This document shows, in pieces, positions 18,701 through 26,985 of a stretch of DNA of 62,479 bases (position 1 is its first letter; each line of letters starts with the position of its first letter). The position numbers and the translations under genes were made by a program. The notes under the pieces are model-generated. The model saw only the letters and a list, made by a program, of their open reading frames with translations, did not search any database and was not told the DNA's origin. The DNA is from JAUWQU01 sp964564285 (GTDB taxonomy: Bacteria; Planctomycetota; Phycisphaerae; SM23-33), in assembly GCA_964564285.1 (NCBI GenBank), contig CAZMBZ010000003.1, positions 1 through 62,479 of the forward strand, in the 5' to 3' direction.

Positions 18701-19887
18701 CGGACGACCATGATCTTGTCGAAGTCCAACTGCGGATTGGCCAGCAGCGCATTCCGCGAGAACTCCATGATCTCAGACGCCTTTGTCAGCGCAGCCACAT
18801 CGCCAGCTTCGATGCCCTTTTCCAACTGCCCCAGGAGCTTCTCGTACTCGTCGAGCTTGCGAAGATACTTGTTGTCCTTGCCGTAAGTCTCCGGGTACGT
18901 CGCTGTCAGGTCCTCAATCGCCAGGCGGAGGCTCTTGAAATTCACCGACTTGAAGGTCGCCTTCACGACGGCCATACGCTTGGCCTTGGCGTAAAGCTTC
19001 CGCAAAGCGACGAGGTCGCCGGACGTCCTGGCCGATTTGCCCAGGGCCTCGGCCTGCTCTCGCATCTTGCCTGATGTAAAGCCGACATACCGGGCAGCAA
19101 GGTTCGCGACCGCCTTGTCATCCCATTCAAAATCCCACAGCCGATCCACCATTTCCAGGCTGATCTGCTTGCGCTGCTCGGCGGACTTGCAGTCTCGCAA
19201 GACAAGCGCCCAGAGCTTTTCCCGCTCGGCTGAGACATTGAGGTTGGGCGCGGCTTTGGTGTGAAAGTAAAACGCGTTGCGCCTGCCCGGATTGTATATC
19301 TTGACCAGCAGTTTATTGTCGCCCGGCGACAGCGGCAGCAGAACCTTATCCCGCTTGGCGGCAGCGCTGCCGTCGGTGTTGCCGGTAAAGACAACCTTGC
19401 CGTTCAATCTCACCGCAAGCCGGCCGTTGCAGCCCAACCAGATCGGCAGGTTCATCGCTTTCTCGACCTTGAGAGTGCGGAAAACGTATGTGATTGCCTT
19501 CGAGCCTCGCCCCAGGTTGATAACCTTGCCGTCGGGCCAGTTTCCACCCTTGCGCCAGATGCTAGCGCTCTGGCCTGGAGTCTTCACCGTCGGATCGGCG
19601 CCCTTGTCTGGAGCCAGGACGGTATCAAGGCCCTTGTCGGCCCGGACGGGCTTGGTGCTGAACCACGGGCCAAACTTTACCTTGGCAGCCGGGCTTCTCT
19701 TGAACTGCTCGCTCTCGGCCTCGACGGCCGACGCCAAGGCCTCCCGCGAGGCGAACATTGTTTCGTCCCAGGCACCCTTTCGGACGTACCACTGAGAGTC
19801 AGCCGCTAAGGCTCCACCGGCCAGAACCGAGGCGATCAGCATAACAACGATCAGTCGCAATCCATTCATAGTCAAACACATACGCAT
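15712..19887 (-). CDS. HzsA-like di-haem protein with C-terminal FGE-like (SUMF1) domain
   Basis: About 1391 aa, exported (signal peptide about 1-27). The N-terminal part has a beta-sandwich-like region and a helical stretch. The middle is a propeller-like region resembling the hydrazine synthase alpha subunit, with DIKCILGTVPVEADGSASF followed by haem c motif CGGCH and later CLGCH. The last 260 residues, starting LVLIPAGEFVMGS, are a formylglycine-generating-enzyme-type fold. The end GGSWEDRPVNATASARF has no cysteines at the places where active FGE has its catalytic pair, so sulfatase-activating activity is unlikely. ATG 19887 follows GGAAAGGAAG; an upstream GTG is weaker. First gene of an operon with the propeller-cytochrome. 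Hydrazine synthesis itself is not implied, since related proteins occur outside anammox bacteria. Confidence 0.83.
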   Translation of the reverse strand: MRMCLTMNGLRLIVVMLIASVLAGGALAADSQWYVRKGAWDETMFASREALASAVEAESEQFKRSPAAKVKFGPWFSTKPVRADKGLDTVLAPDKGADPTVKTPGQSASIWRKGGNWPDGKVINLGRGSKAITYVFRTLKVEKAMNLPIWLGCNGRLAVRLNGKVVFTGNTDGSAAAKRDKVLLPLSPGDNKLLVKIYNPGRRNAFYFHTKAAPNLNVSAEREKLWALVLRDCKSAEQRKQISLEMVDRLWDFEWDDKAVANLAARYVGFTSGKMREQAEALGKSARTSGDLVALRKLYAKAKRMAVVKATFKSVNFKSLRLAIEDLTATYPETYGKDNKYLRKLDEYEKLLGQLEKGIEAGDVAALTKASEIMEFSRNALLANPQLDFDKIMVVRRRFGKSARRAQGSSIGAPGLNAYTNDTIRHSGWDNEVAVVSDIRNGAKVDVIFKPAGSPILRDTDLDFDGKLIMFSSITSDDRWGLFEIGIDGKNRRQLTPTDTPDVDFFDSCYLPDGRVVTCSTAGYQGLPCVGGGSPMVNLYLLDGKKDSIRQLTFEQDSDFHPCVLNNGRILYTRWEYSDIPHYFSRIMFSCNPDGTNQMEYWGSGSHFPTAFKHARPMPGHPRKIVGIMGGHHATAETGRMGIIDPALGRKYPFKYKPTSLEWGPQGSILDIATEVLPAEKTGFVQEIPGYGKDVVGNVRDGQGTGVYPSFVYPYPLSDKYILVSMKPTAQSLWGLYLVDIYDNVTLLYEQEGAGIFEPFPFVPRCRPPAIADRIIPGVKTANVYITDVYNGPGLAGIPRGKVKKLRLFSYHFAYNRTGGHTACGVESSWDIKCILGTVPVEADGSASFTIPANTPLSIQPLDEQGKALQIMRSWLVGKPGENVSCGGCHENQNQASRNHMGIAAQRAPVPIEPFYGPARPFSFQLEIQPVLSKYCLGCHDGKKSESGQRRPVFTGEKTSYNSLHPYVRRPGPESDMEMAKPMEWHSSTSPLVRMLEKGHHNVKLDAESLDKLYCWIDLNAPYRGSWNPPQYRGRDQSARRAELAKLYADVVDNPEDIYNRLAKAAGERKPEAFIKPEPAAKVKPDQLVAKGFPMSAEQARQLQQQAGKTAERELDLGAGQKIKLVLIPAGEFVMGSQAGYQDEQPRSVIRIEKPFWMSVCEISNAQYNCFDPEHDTRYYDEQGKDLATPGYIGNHPNQPVARVSWQEAMAFCKWLGDKAGQKVALPSEAQWEWAARAGSAGPFYYGDLGSVFSTFANLADHQMLFTWTRWDGGSKVHIRRSHDPKGNYPLRDDGSDDKCLVTNYVGQYQPNAWGLKDMVGNVSEWTRSSYRSYPYAEANGRNDANPRERKVARGGSWEDRPVNATASARFAYEPYQKVYNVGIRIVIPAK

Positions 19888-19924
19888 TGTGCTTCCTTTC
19901 CGACAGCCCACGTGCCGTGCTCGA

Positions 19925-19954
19925 TATATTGATGCGTCAACTACGATGCGTCAA
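19925..19954 (-). promoter_or_regulatory. candidate promoter of the cytochrome operon
   Basis: On the minus strand TTGACG (19949-19954) is separated by 18 bp from AATATA (19925-19930), about 40 bp upstream of the HzsA-like start. The -35 lies in one copy of the duplicated 14-mer. Confidence 0.4.
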
Positions 19955-19958
19955 CTAC
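19931..19958. repeat. 14-bp perfect tandem duplication
   Basis: GATGCGTCAACTAC occurs twice back to back (19931-19944 and 19945-19958), upstream of the cytochrome operon. It doubles the TTGACG-like element on the minus strand. Confidence 0.9.
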
Positions 19959-20394
19959 ATCAGCGTCCCAAGTGAAACCCTTCAGACGACATAAGGTCGC
20001 GAACAACTCCGCAAGAGATTGCCCGCCAGCCAATGCGGACATTCCGGAAGATTCCTGACCCAGGGCTTGCCTAGCCAGGATGTCCTTACTCTAAAGGAGA
20101 CGCAACTCGACATTCTGCGCATTCCCGATCAAAGTGCAACTGTAACGACAAGAGGTCGGACGCGACCAATGACTGCCTGCGGACCGTTTTCCCGGAAAGT
20201 CGCGCTGGGTATTTCACTCCTACCTGCCCCATTGCGGGATATGCTTTAGAAACATAAATGGCGACTGCGATGGCTTTGGACATGATCGAAGGAAGATGGA
20301 AACCCGGTGCCCACATAACGCTGGCTTGACAGGCCCGGGTTCTGTATCATTCATATCGTCGCCAGCAAATACGTTGGCTGAGGAGAGCTTTCCG

Positions 20395-20655
20395 ATGAGC
20401 AGGCTTGCTGAATCCTGGAATCAGCACAGAACACGCATGCTCGATGAGACATCACGTTTCATCGAGTGGGGACTCAAGCATCCGGACCTCGTCATCGAGA
20501 TCCCTGCCAGGCCCGTCGGCGAGGGCAGCTTTCCCAAAGCCGTCGGCGCGTGGTTCTGGCGGGTCGCCCTTTCGACCAACCCTGACTCGGTAATCCAGCA
20601 ATGGAGAGACATTCTGCTTAACCGCCCCAGGGAATTCCTCAGGCGGCGCCGGTAG
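20395..20655 (+). CDS. small hypothetical protein
   Basis: 86 aa, starts MSRLAESWNQHRTRMLDETS and ends in an Arg-rich tail (REFLRRRR). No membrane segment or signal peptide; mostly polar with several Trp (GAWFWRVAL). GAGGAG lies about 8 nt before ATG 20395, which supports translation. I do not recognise a family. It lies 109 bp before cdsA on the same strand. Confidence 0.6.
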   Translation: MSRLAESWNQHRTRMLDETSRFIEWGLKHPDLVIEIPARPVGEGSFPKAVGAWFWRVALSTNPDSVIQQWRDILLNRPREFLRRRR

Positions 20656-20764
20656 CTCAGCCTGCCTTATCCACGCTTTCATTTGGACCCTGAGCCCGAC
20701 GGGCGACACTTCGACAGGATGCTAAGTTCTGGCATTTCACGCGCCTCTGCGGCATCATACTGCC

Positions 20765-21664
20765 ATGCCTGTAGCCAAGACCATCCTGACGCGTATCGTG
20801 TTTGGTGCGATCATGATCGCCGCCATCGGGGGGGTTTTGACCCTGGAGTACCTCTCCCCCTGGCCGGACATGCTCGACATGGACGGCGGGCTCCTGACAG
20901 TAGTGATCTTCGTCCTCTGCCTGATGGGCCTGAAGGAACTCAAACGCATGACCCAGGCCGCCGGGGCCGGGCTGCTCGGAGTCAGTGCCACCATCGGCGC
21001 AATAGCCCTTGCCACCCTGCCCATCTGGCGCAAGTTCTTCCTCCTGGCCTGGCCTGAGGATATCTCGATGCCGGGGTTCCTGTTCTCCATGAAACCCGAG
21101 GACATCTGGTGCATGCTGGGAATCATCCTGGCCGGCGTGTTCCTCGAACAGATGATCCGCCATCGACTCGACGCCGCCATCGCACGAGTGGGCGCCACGA
21201 TCCTGACCATAATCTACCTCGGCACCGGCGGAGCGATCATACTTACTATTCGCCTCGAGCAGGGCGTACCGGCGCTCATACTTTTCCTGGCAGCCGTCAA
21301 GTGTACCGACATGGGCGCGTACTTCACCGGCTCGGCCATCGGGCGACATAAGCTCATCCCGTGGCTCTCGCCGGGCAAGAGTTGGGAAGGCCTCATCGGC
21401 GGCCTGGCTGCGGCGGCGGGCGCGAGCATGTTGGTTGCCTGGCTGTTCGGCATGCCGATATCATTGGCTTGGGCGGCCGGTTTCGGCGTTATCGTCGGTG
21501 CCTGCGGGCAGTTCGCCGACCTCTGCGAGAGCCTGCTGAAACGCTCGGCGAAGATAAAGGACTCCGGTTCGCTCGTGCCCGAGTTCGGCGGGGTGATGGA
21601 CGTGCTAGACTCGCTCCTGCTGGCGGCCCCCGCGGCGTACGTGCTGCTGAACGTGCTGATGTGA
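20765..21664 (+). CDS. cdsA: phosphatidate cytidylyltransferase
   Basis: 299 aa integral membrane enzyme that makes CDP-diacylglycerol from phosphatidic acid and CTP, the branch point of phospholipid synthesis. About eight hydrophobic segments are visible. The C-terminal CDP-DAG synthase signature is present as SLLKRSAKIKDSGSLVPEFG followed by GVMDVLDS, with the usual KR, KD and D...D residues; the common His is Phe here. AAVKCTDMGAYFTG and GRHKLIPWLSPGKSWEG are also characteristic. It is not preceded by uppS, unlike many genomes. The ribosome site is weak. Confidence 0.93.
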   Translation: MPVAKTILTRIVFGAIMIAAIGGVLTLEYLSPWPDMLDMDGGLLTVVIFVLCLMGLKELKRMTQAAGAGLLGVSATIGAIALATLPIWRKFFLLAWPEDISMPGFLFSMKPEDIWCMLGIILAGVFLEQMIRHRLDAAIARVGATILTIIYLGTGGAIILTIRLEQGVPALILFLAAVKCTDMGAYFTGSAIGRHKLIPWLSPGKSWEGLIGGLAAAAGASMLVAWLFGMPISLAWAAGFGVIVGACGQFADLCESLLKRSAKIKDSGSLVPEFGGVMDVLDSLLLAAPAAYVLLNVLM

Positions 21665-21691
21665 GAATATGGTAACAGGGAAAAAAAGTAG

Positions 21692-21847
21692 GGAACGACA
21701 CTTCGTGTATTATCGTTTAAGGTTCGCAGTTACCTCGTTGTCCACGGCGGGCGGGGATACGTGCTGACCTGCACCGCCATCGTAGACGAGTACGAAAACC
21801 ACGAGGCGACCTTCGAGAAAACCTGCAAGACGTTCCAGACTCAATGA
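21692..21847 (+). pseudogene. C-terminal remnant of a PsbP/DcrB-like protein
   Basis: After a stop at 21689 an open stretch ends at TGA 21847 and reads RSYLVVHGGRGYVLTCTAIV then DEYENHEATFEKTCKTF, the typical tail of a PsbP/DcrB (DUF1795-like) domain. There is no start codon or ribosome site at its beginning and the rest of the domain is missing. The assignment rests on motif resemblance only. It looks like a gene tail left by deletion, wedged between cdsA and polA. Confidence 0.5.
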
Positions 21848-21853
21848 GCCAAT

Positions 21854-24583
21854 ATGACAGACACGCTATACATCATCGACGGGCATTCGCAGATATTTCG
21901 GGCTTACTATGCGCCGTTTCGGGACCTTACCAGCCCTACCGGCGAGCCGACGCGGGCTACGTTCGTTTTCTGCCAAATGCTGCTTAGCTTCATCCGCCGG
22001 AAAAAACCGACATACCTCGCCATGGCCGTCGACGGGCCGGCCGCCAATCTAGAGCGGCGCAAACTCTACCCCGAGTACAAGATCACGCGAAAACCCACTC
22101 CCGAGGACTTCCACCCGCAAGCCAAGCGGATCATGGAAATCGTCCGCAAGATGGGAATCCCCGTGCTGGAGTTCAAAGGCTTCGAGGCCGACGACATCCT
22201 CGCGACCGCGGCTGCGCGGTTCGCCTCGCCCGAACTCGAAGTGGTGCTCGTCAGCCGCGACAAGGACCTCGATCAGCTCGTCGGCCCGCACTGCACGCTC
22301 TACGACCCGACGAAAGACCAGATGATCGACGCCGCCACGATCGAGCGAGACAAGGGATTCCGCCCCGACCAGGCCGTCGAGATCCAGACCCTCACGGGCG
22401 ACTCGACAGACAACATTCCCGGCGTGCCGGGCGTCGGGCCAAAGACGGCCGCCAAACTCATCGCCCTTTACGGCACGGCTGACGAGGTGCTCGCCCACGC
22501 CGACGAGCAGACGCCCAAGCTAAAGGAGAACCTCAAGGCCGCCGCGGCGACAATCGAGCTTTCCCGCAAACTCGTCACGCTCGACCGCAACCTGCCTATG
22601 GAGCTTTCGCTGGAAGACATGCGCCTAGACCGCATCGACGGACAGGCCGTCAGGCCCGTCCTGGCCGAGCTGGGCTTCAACCGGCTGATGGACGTCCTGG
22701 ACAACATGGGAGTCGGCGGGCAAGCCGAGGCCAAGGTGGATGTCGAAGCCGCCACCGAGGAAGCCGGCGGGCAGACCACAGCCGGGGACTTCGACTACCG
22801 ACTGATCGACACGCCCGAGGCGCTCGACGAACTCGTGAAAACGCTCGCCGACGTGAAACGCCTGGCCGTCGATACCGAAACCACCAGCGTCCAGCCAATG
22901 CGGGCGAGACTCGTGGGAATATCAGTCGCGTGGAAGCCCGGCGTCGGCGCGTACATACCCGTGGCCGGACCGCTGGGGGCCCGCACGCTGGAGGTGGAAC
23001 TCGTCCGCGAGAGCCTTGGCCCCATCCTCGCCGACGAGTCCGTCGAGAAGGTAGGTCAGAACCTCAAGTACGACCTGCTCGTGCTCGGACAGGCCGATAT
23101 TCCCGTGGCAGGGCCGATGTTCGATACCCTCGTGGCCGCCCACGTGCTGGACTCGACGCGGATGACCTACAAGCTCGACGCCCTCGCGGCAGAGTATCTC
23201 AACCACCGCTGCATCCCCATCGAGGACCTCATCGGGCGCGGCAAGAACCAGACGACCATGAACACCATCGCCACCGACACGGTGGCCCCCTACGCGGCCG
23301 AAGACGCCGACGTGGCGCTGCGACTGGCGGACGTTCTGGCCGACATGATGGAAAAGCAGGGCCTGACCAAGCTCTTCACCGATCTCGAAATGCCCCTCGT
23401 ACCCGTGCTCACGCAGATGGAACGCACCGGCATATTGCTGGATCAAAGGGTGCTTAACCGCATGGCTGTCGAACTCTCCAAACAGGCGGACTCCCTTCGC
23501 GACCGCATTCTCGCCGCCGCCGGGCGCCCGTTTAACCCGGACTCGCCTAGACAACTCGCCGTCGTGCTCTTCGACGAACTCGGCATGAAGTCGCTGAAGA
23601 AGACAAAGACAGGCCCCAGCACGAATTCATCGGTGCTCGAACAACTCGCCGTCGAACACGAACTGCCCGCGCTCGTGCTGGATTACCGCAAGCTCACCAA
23701 GCTGCTGGGCACCTACCTGAAAGCTCTAGGCCAGTTCGTCCTGCCGCGCGACGGGCGCGTCCATGGCAGCTTCCACCAGACCGGCACCGTAACGGGCAGG
23801 CTCTCCAGCAGCGACCCTAACCTCCAGAACATCCCTATACGAACCGACCAGGGAAAGATGATCCGCTCGGCCTTCGTGGCCCCACCGGGCTGCGTGCTGC
23901 TTTCGGCGGACTACTCGCAGGTAGAACTCCGTGTGCTGGCACACTTCTGCAAAGACGACACGCTCCGGGCCGCCTTCGAGCAAGGCCAGGACATCCACCG
24001 CGCCGTCGCGGCCGAGGTGTTCGCCGTGTCGCCGGGAGAAGTCACCCCGAAAATGCGGGCCAAGGCAAAAACCGTCAACTTCGGCATAATCTACGGCCAA
24101 GGCGCATACGGACTGTCAGTCAGCCTGAGAATCTCGCGAACCGACGCGGCAGAGTTCATCAAGAAATACAAAGCACGCTTCCCGAAGATCGAAGACTTCT
24201 TCGCCGATTGCATAAGCAATGCCAAATCCAACGGTTACGTGGAAACAATCTTCGGGCGTCGCCGCCGGGTGCCGGAAATCAACTCCCGTAACGGCCAGCG
24301 GCGAGCAATGGCTGAACGATTGGCGATCAACACCACCATCCAAGGCTCGGCGGCGGACCTGATCAAGCAAGCCATGGTGAACATCGCCCGGCGAATCGAA
24401 ACCGAAAATCGCCCGGCTCGAATGCTACTCCAGATCCACGATGAACTCGTCTTCGAGGTGCCCGAGGCCTCCGTCGATGCCGAACGGGAAATGGTTGTCG
24501 AGGAAATGACCTCCGCCATCGCCCTGAGCGTGCCGCTGAAAGTGGACGTGGGAATAGGCCCCAACTGGATGGAAGCAAAGTAG
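21854..24583 (+). CDS. polA: DNA polymerase I
   Basis: 909 aa, three-domain Pol I for Okazaki processing and repair. The 5'-3' exonuclease domain (about 1-290) has GHSQIFRAYYA, FEADDILAT and GDSTDNIPGVPGVGPKTA. The 3'-5' proofreading domain keeps DTET (about 338-341), NLKYD and YAAEDAD, so it is predicted active. The polymerase domain has motif A DYSQVELRVLAHF, motif B RAKAKTVNFGIIYG and motif C QIHDELVFE. ATG 21854 lies 6 bp after the stop of the gene remnant; no strong Shine-Dalgarno is visible. It converges on the PiT gene with only 16 bp between the stops. Confidence 0.98.
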   Translation: MTDTLYIIDGHSQIFRAYYAPFRDLTSPTGEPTRATFVFCQMLLSFIRRKKPTYLAMAVDGPAANLERRKLYPEYKITRKPTPEDFHPQAKRIMEIVRKMGIPVLEFKGFEADDILATAAARFASPELEVVLVSRDKDLDQLVGPHCTLYDPTKDQMIDAATIERDKGFRPDQAVEIQTLTGDSTDNIPGVPGVGPKTAAKLIALYGTADEVLAHADEQTPKLKENLKAAAATIELSRKLVTLDRNLPMELSLEDMRLDRIDGQAVRPVLAELGFNRLMDVLDNMGVGGQAEAKVDVEAATEEAGGQTTAGDFDYRLIDTPEALDELVKTLADVKRLAVDTETTSVQPMRARLVGISVAWKPGVGAYIPVAGPLGARTLEVELVRESLGPILADESVEKVGQNLKYDLLVLGQADIPVAGPMFDTLVAAHVLDSTRMTYKLDALAAEYLNHRCIPIEDLIGRGKNQTTMNTIATDTVAPYAAEDADVALRLADVLADMMEKQGLTKLFTDLEMPLVPVLTQMERTGILLDQRVLNRMAVELSKQADSLRDRILAAAGRPFNPDSPRQLAVVLFDELGMKSLKKTKTGPSTNSSVLEQLAVEHELPALVLDYRKLTKLLGTYLKALGQFVLPRDGRVHGSFHQTGTVTGRLSSSDPNLQNIPIRTDQGKMIRSAFVAPPGCVLLSADYSQVELRVLAHFCKDDTLRAAFEQGQDIHRAVAAEVFAVSPGEVTPKMRAKAKTVNFGIIYGQGAYGLSVSLRISRTDAAEFIKKYKARFPKIEDFFADCISNAKSNGYVETIFGRRRRVPEINSRNGQRRAMAERLAINTTIQGSAADLIKQAMVNIARRIETENRPARMLLQIHDELVFEVPEASVDAEREMVVEEMTSAIALSVPLKVDVGIGPNWMEAK

Positions 24584-24599
24584 CCCTTTTTCTCGATTC

Positions 24600-25964
24600 T
24601 TACACCATCCAGATGAGCAGTGAGAAAATCACCGCTGACAGCACGGCCGAGGCCGGAATGGTGATGAGCCAGGAGGCGAAAATCTTGCGTACGACGCCCA
24701 GGTCGATTGCTCCGAAACCTCTTGCTATCCCGACGCCCATAACCGCTCCGACGAGCACAAATGTGGTGGAGATGGGCAGGCCCATCAGGGAGCATACCAG
24801 GACTGTCGAGGCCGTGCCGAACTCGGCCGCGAAACCACGGGTGGGCGTAATCTCGGTGATCTTCTTTCCGACGGCTGCCATAACCTTGTAGCCGTAGGTC
24901 GAAAGTCCCACGACGATTCCCACGCCCCCCATCGCCAGCAGCCAGAACGGCACAGGCGCGGTACCCGCGATGGTTCCGCCGCCGGCGTAATGGAAGATCC
25001 CAGCCAGCGGTCCGATAGCGTTGGCGACGTCGTTGGCGCCGTGAGCAAAGGCCATGTAGCACGCCGTCACCGGCTGGATTCGCCCGAACCAGCGCTCGAC
25101 CACCTCGTATTGCTGGCCCTGGCGAACGCGAATATTGCCGGCCTTGCGGGCCAGCACCACCCTGGCGCCAAAGGCCACCACCAGCCCGCACAGGGCCGCC
25201 AGTGGCACCTTCGTCAGCAACGAGCTTCCCTTCACGTGGAAAACCGAGTAGAGCACCGACAGTGATACAATGAACGACACTGCCCCGAAGCATATCGGCA
25301 AGGCCCGCTTGGCCATGAACACCGGGTGCCGGCTGGAAAGCACATACTTCTGCACCAAGCGGTAAATGATGAACGCCAGCACCCCGCCAACCAGCGGCGA
25401 AATGACCCAGCTAAGCGCGATCGCCCCCATCTTCGACCAGACCACCGCATGGAGTCCCGCGGCTACGATCGCGAAACCGATCACCGCGCCGACTATCGCG
25501 TGGGTAGTCGATACCGGCTGGCCAAAATACGTCGCCACGTTCAGCCATATCGACGAAGCCAACAGCGCCGCCAGCATGCCCAGAATGAGCTTCGTGTAAA
25601 GGTGCCCGGAGGGGTTGGTCTCCGCCGACGCGCCCCACCAATCCTCGGCGTTGGAGCGGGTCTGATCGATCCGGGGGGCCGTAGTGGCCCGGTTCGAGGC
25701 CGGTGTCGCCGGCGAGCCCACCGCGACCACTCGAAGCGCATCGGTGTCCACGATCCCCTGGCGGATAGTCTGCGCTACGTTGCCTCCGACGAAAAACGCG
25801 CCGGCGAACTCGAACACCGCCGCCAGGAGAACCGCCTGCTTCAACGTCAGCGCGCCGGAACCTACCGACGTGCCCATCGCGTTGGCAACGTCGTTGGCAC
25901 CAATATTCCAGGCCATGTACAGGCCCGCTACAATCGCAATTACAAAGACAGCAAAAAGAGTCAA
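24600..25964 (-). CDS. pit: PiT family inorganic phosphate transporter
   Basis: 454 aa, multi-pass inner-membrane carrier, probably cation-coupled phosphate uptake. It shows the duplicated PiT signature: GANDVANAMGTSVGSGALTL near the N-terminus and AHGANDVANAIGPLAGI in the second half. Start is TTG at 25964 with AAAGG about 7 nt upstream. It follows the DUF47 gene by 22 bp, the common DUF47-PiT arrangement in which DUF47 modulates transport. Confidence 0.95.
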   Translation of the reverse strand: MTLFAVFVIAIVAGLYMAWNIGANDVANAMGTSVGSGALTLKQAVLLAAVFEFAGAFFVGGNVAQTIRQGIVDTDALRVVAVGSPATPASNRATTAPRIDQTRSNAEDWWGASAETNPSGHLYTKLILGMLAALLASSIWLNVATYFGQPVSTTHAIVGAVIGFAIVAAGLHAVVWSKMGAIALSWVISPLVGGVLAFIIYRLVQKYVLSSRHPVFMAKRALPICFGAVSFIVSLSVLYSVFHVKGSSLLTKVPLAALCGLVVAFGARVVLARKAGNIRVRQGQQYEVVERWFGRIQPVTACYMAFAHGANDVANAIGPLAGIFHYAGGGTIAGTAPVPFWLLAMGGVGIVVGLSTYGYKVMAAVGKKITEITPTRGFAAEFGTASTVLVCSLMGLPISTTFVLVGAVMGVGIARGFGAIDLGVVRKIFASWLITIPASAVLSAVIFSLLIWMV

Positions 25965-25986
25965 GGAGTTGGCCTTTCGAGCAGCA

Positions 25987-26658
25987 TTACTTGCGAGTGA
26001 TCATCAAACGCAAGTTCTTACCAACGTTTTCGGCGTGGTCGGCCAGCTTGCCCAGAGACCGGCAGAGCTTTTCGAGCAGCATAAGAGTAATAGGGTCCAT
26101 GTCCATCATGCCGTAGGAATGGCGAGCGAGCTGGCAGTTGATCTTGTCGGACTCGTACTCCATCTGGCAGACATCCGCGATCCGCATGAGAACCTCCTGC
26201 GAGTCCGGGCCGGAGAAACCGCCCTTCTGGAAGTCCGCAAGCTGTTCTGCCACGCCCAGCAGGCACTCCGAGACCGCCACAACTTTATCCGCAAGGGCCA
26301 GAAACTCCGCGTGCAGCTCCTGGGGCAGCCCAAGCGGACGGAATGTAGCTATCACCGCGAAGTCCTCCGCGTTGTCGGCAATCTTGTCCATCGACGATAA
26401 GAACTTCGCCAGGTCTTCGCGACCTACCGGCAGGTAATAACGATGAGGAAGGTTTTCGCGGACCTGGTCCTTGATATGGTCGGCCTCGTACTCCAACCTG
26501 GACACCTGCTTGTGGAGCTCCTCCAGCCGGGCGGCATCCTCGGCAAGTATCGCCTCAGCCACAGGTTTGACCAACGAGACGCACTCGTGCACCTTCCGCG
26601 CATGTTCCACCAGCGGCCCGAAAGGCGAACGCCCAAAGATATTCAACGGGTTCAACAT
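25987..26658 (-). CDS. DUF47/PhoU-like protein, PiT partner
   Basis: About 223 aa, all-helical, cytoplasmic, no membrane segment. Start MLNPLNIFGRSPFGPLVEHA and the segments LEYEADHIKDQVRENLP and YESDKINCQLARHSYG fit the DUF47 (TIGR00153) branch of PhoU-like proteins with acidic metal-binding helices. ATG 26658 was chosen over an upstream in-frame start because an AGGGA-like site precedes it and homology begins there. Directly upstream of the PiT gene; likely regulates or assists it. Confidence 0.9.
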   Translation of the reverse strand: MLNPLNIFGRSPFGPLVEHARKVHECVSLVKPVAEAILAEDAARLEELHKQVSRLEYEADHIKDQVRENLPHRYYLPVGREDLAKFLSSMDKIADNAEDFAVIATFRPLGLPQELHAEFLALADKVVAVSECLLGVAEQLADFQKGGFSGPDSQEVLMRIADVCQMEYESDKINCQLARHSYGMMDMDPITLMLLEKLCRSLGKLADHAENVGKNLRLMITRK

Positions 26659-26985
26659 TGGCAGTTCCCTGCTTGGCCAGGCCACCCGGCGGCCGATCGG
26701 CACGCAAAGCGGCACAGGCGAAGTTCTACTTACCGTTTCCTACCCGAGCATCGACCCGTCGGCAAGCTTTTTGCTGATCTTGTGGCATCATTTGGCATAT
26801 GAAGGGCTTCTCCGCACACATTTGGGTGATCGTTTCGATCAACCGATGAACATTGAATGCGATTGCCCTGATCCCGACAGTGGTAATCCTGGCCTTGAAC
26901 TTCCTATAATACTTCCCGATGATCGGTCCGACCCGGCGACTCGTCGCAACCGGGACTTACTTGGCACATCAGGAGTTTATCAGCA
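26659..26985. other. divergent phosphate-island intergenic region
   Basis: 327 bp between the minus DUF47-PiT pair and the plus PhoU-like gene. TATAAT at 26905-26910 could be the plus-strand -10, with a poor -35. A short dyad TGATCG-TTT-CGATCA is at 26827-26841. I do not see a clear Pho box. Confidence 0.45.

Larger units (their letters stand above)
19888..20394. other. divergent intergenic region
   Basis: About 500 bp between the HzsA-like gene (minus) and a small plus-strand gene. It holds a 14-bp tandem duplication with a candidate minus promoter (19925-19958). A TTGACA (20326-20331) lies near the plus-strand gene, but the nearest TATCAT is only 13 bp away. I see no other gene. Confidence 0.6.

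Noticed and set aside
15400..19074. 1224-codon open frame on the plus strand
   Set aside because: It is antisense to the HzsA-like gene, has no domain or ribosome site, and its composition is the shadow of a GC-rich coding strand.
20326..20350. TTGACA/TATCAT promoter before the 86-aa gene
   Set aside because: The spacer is 13 bp, too short for sigma70.
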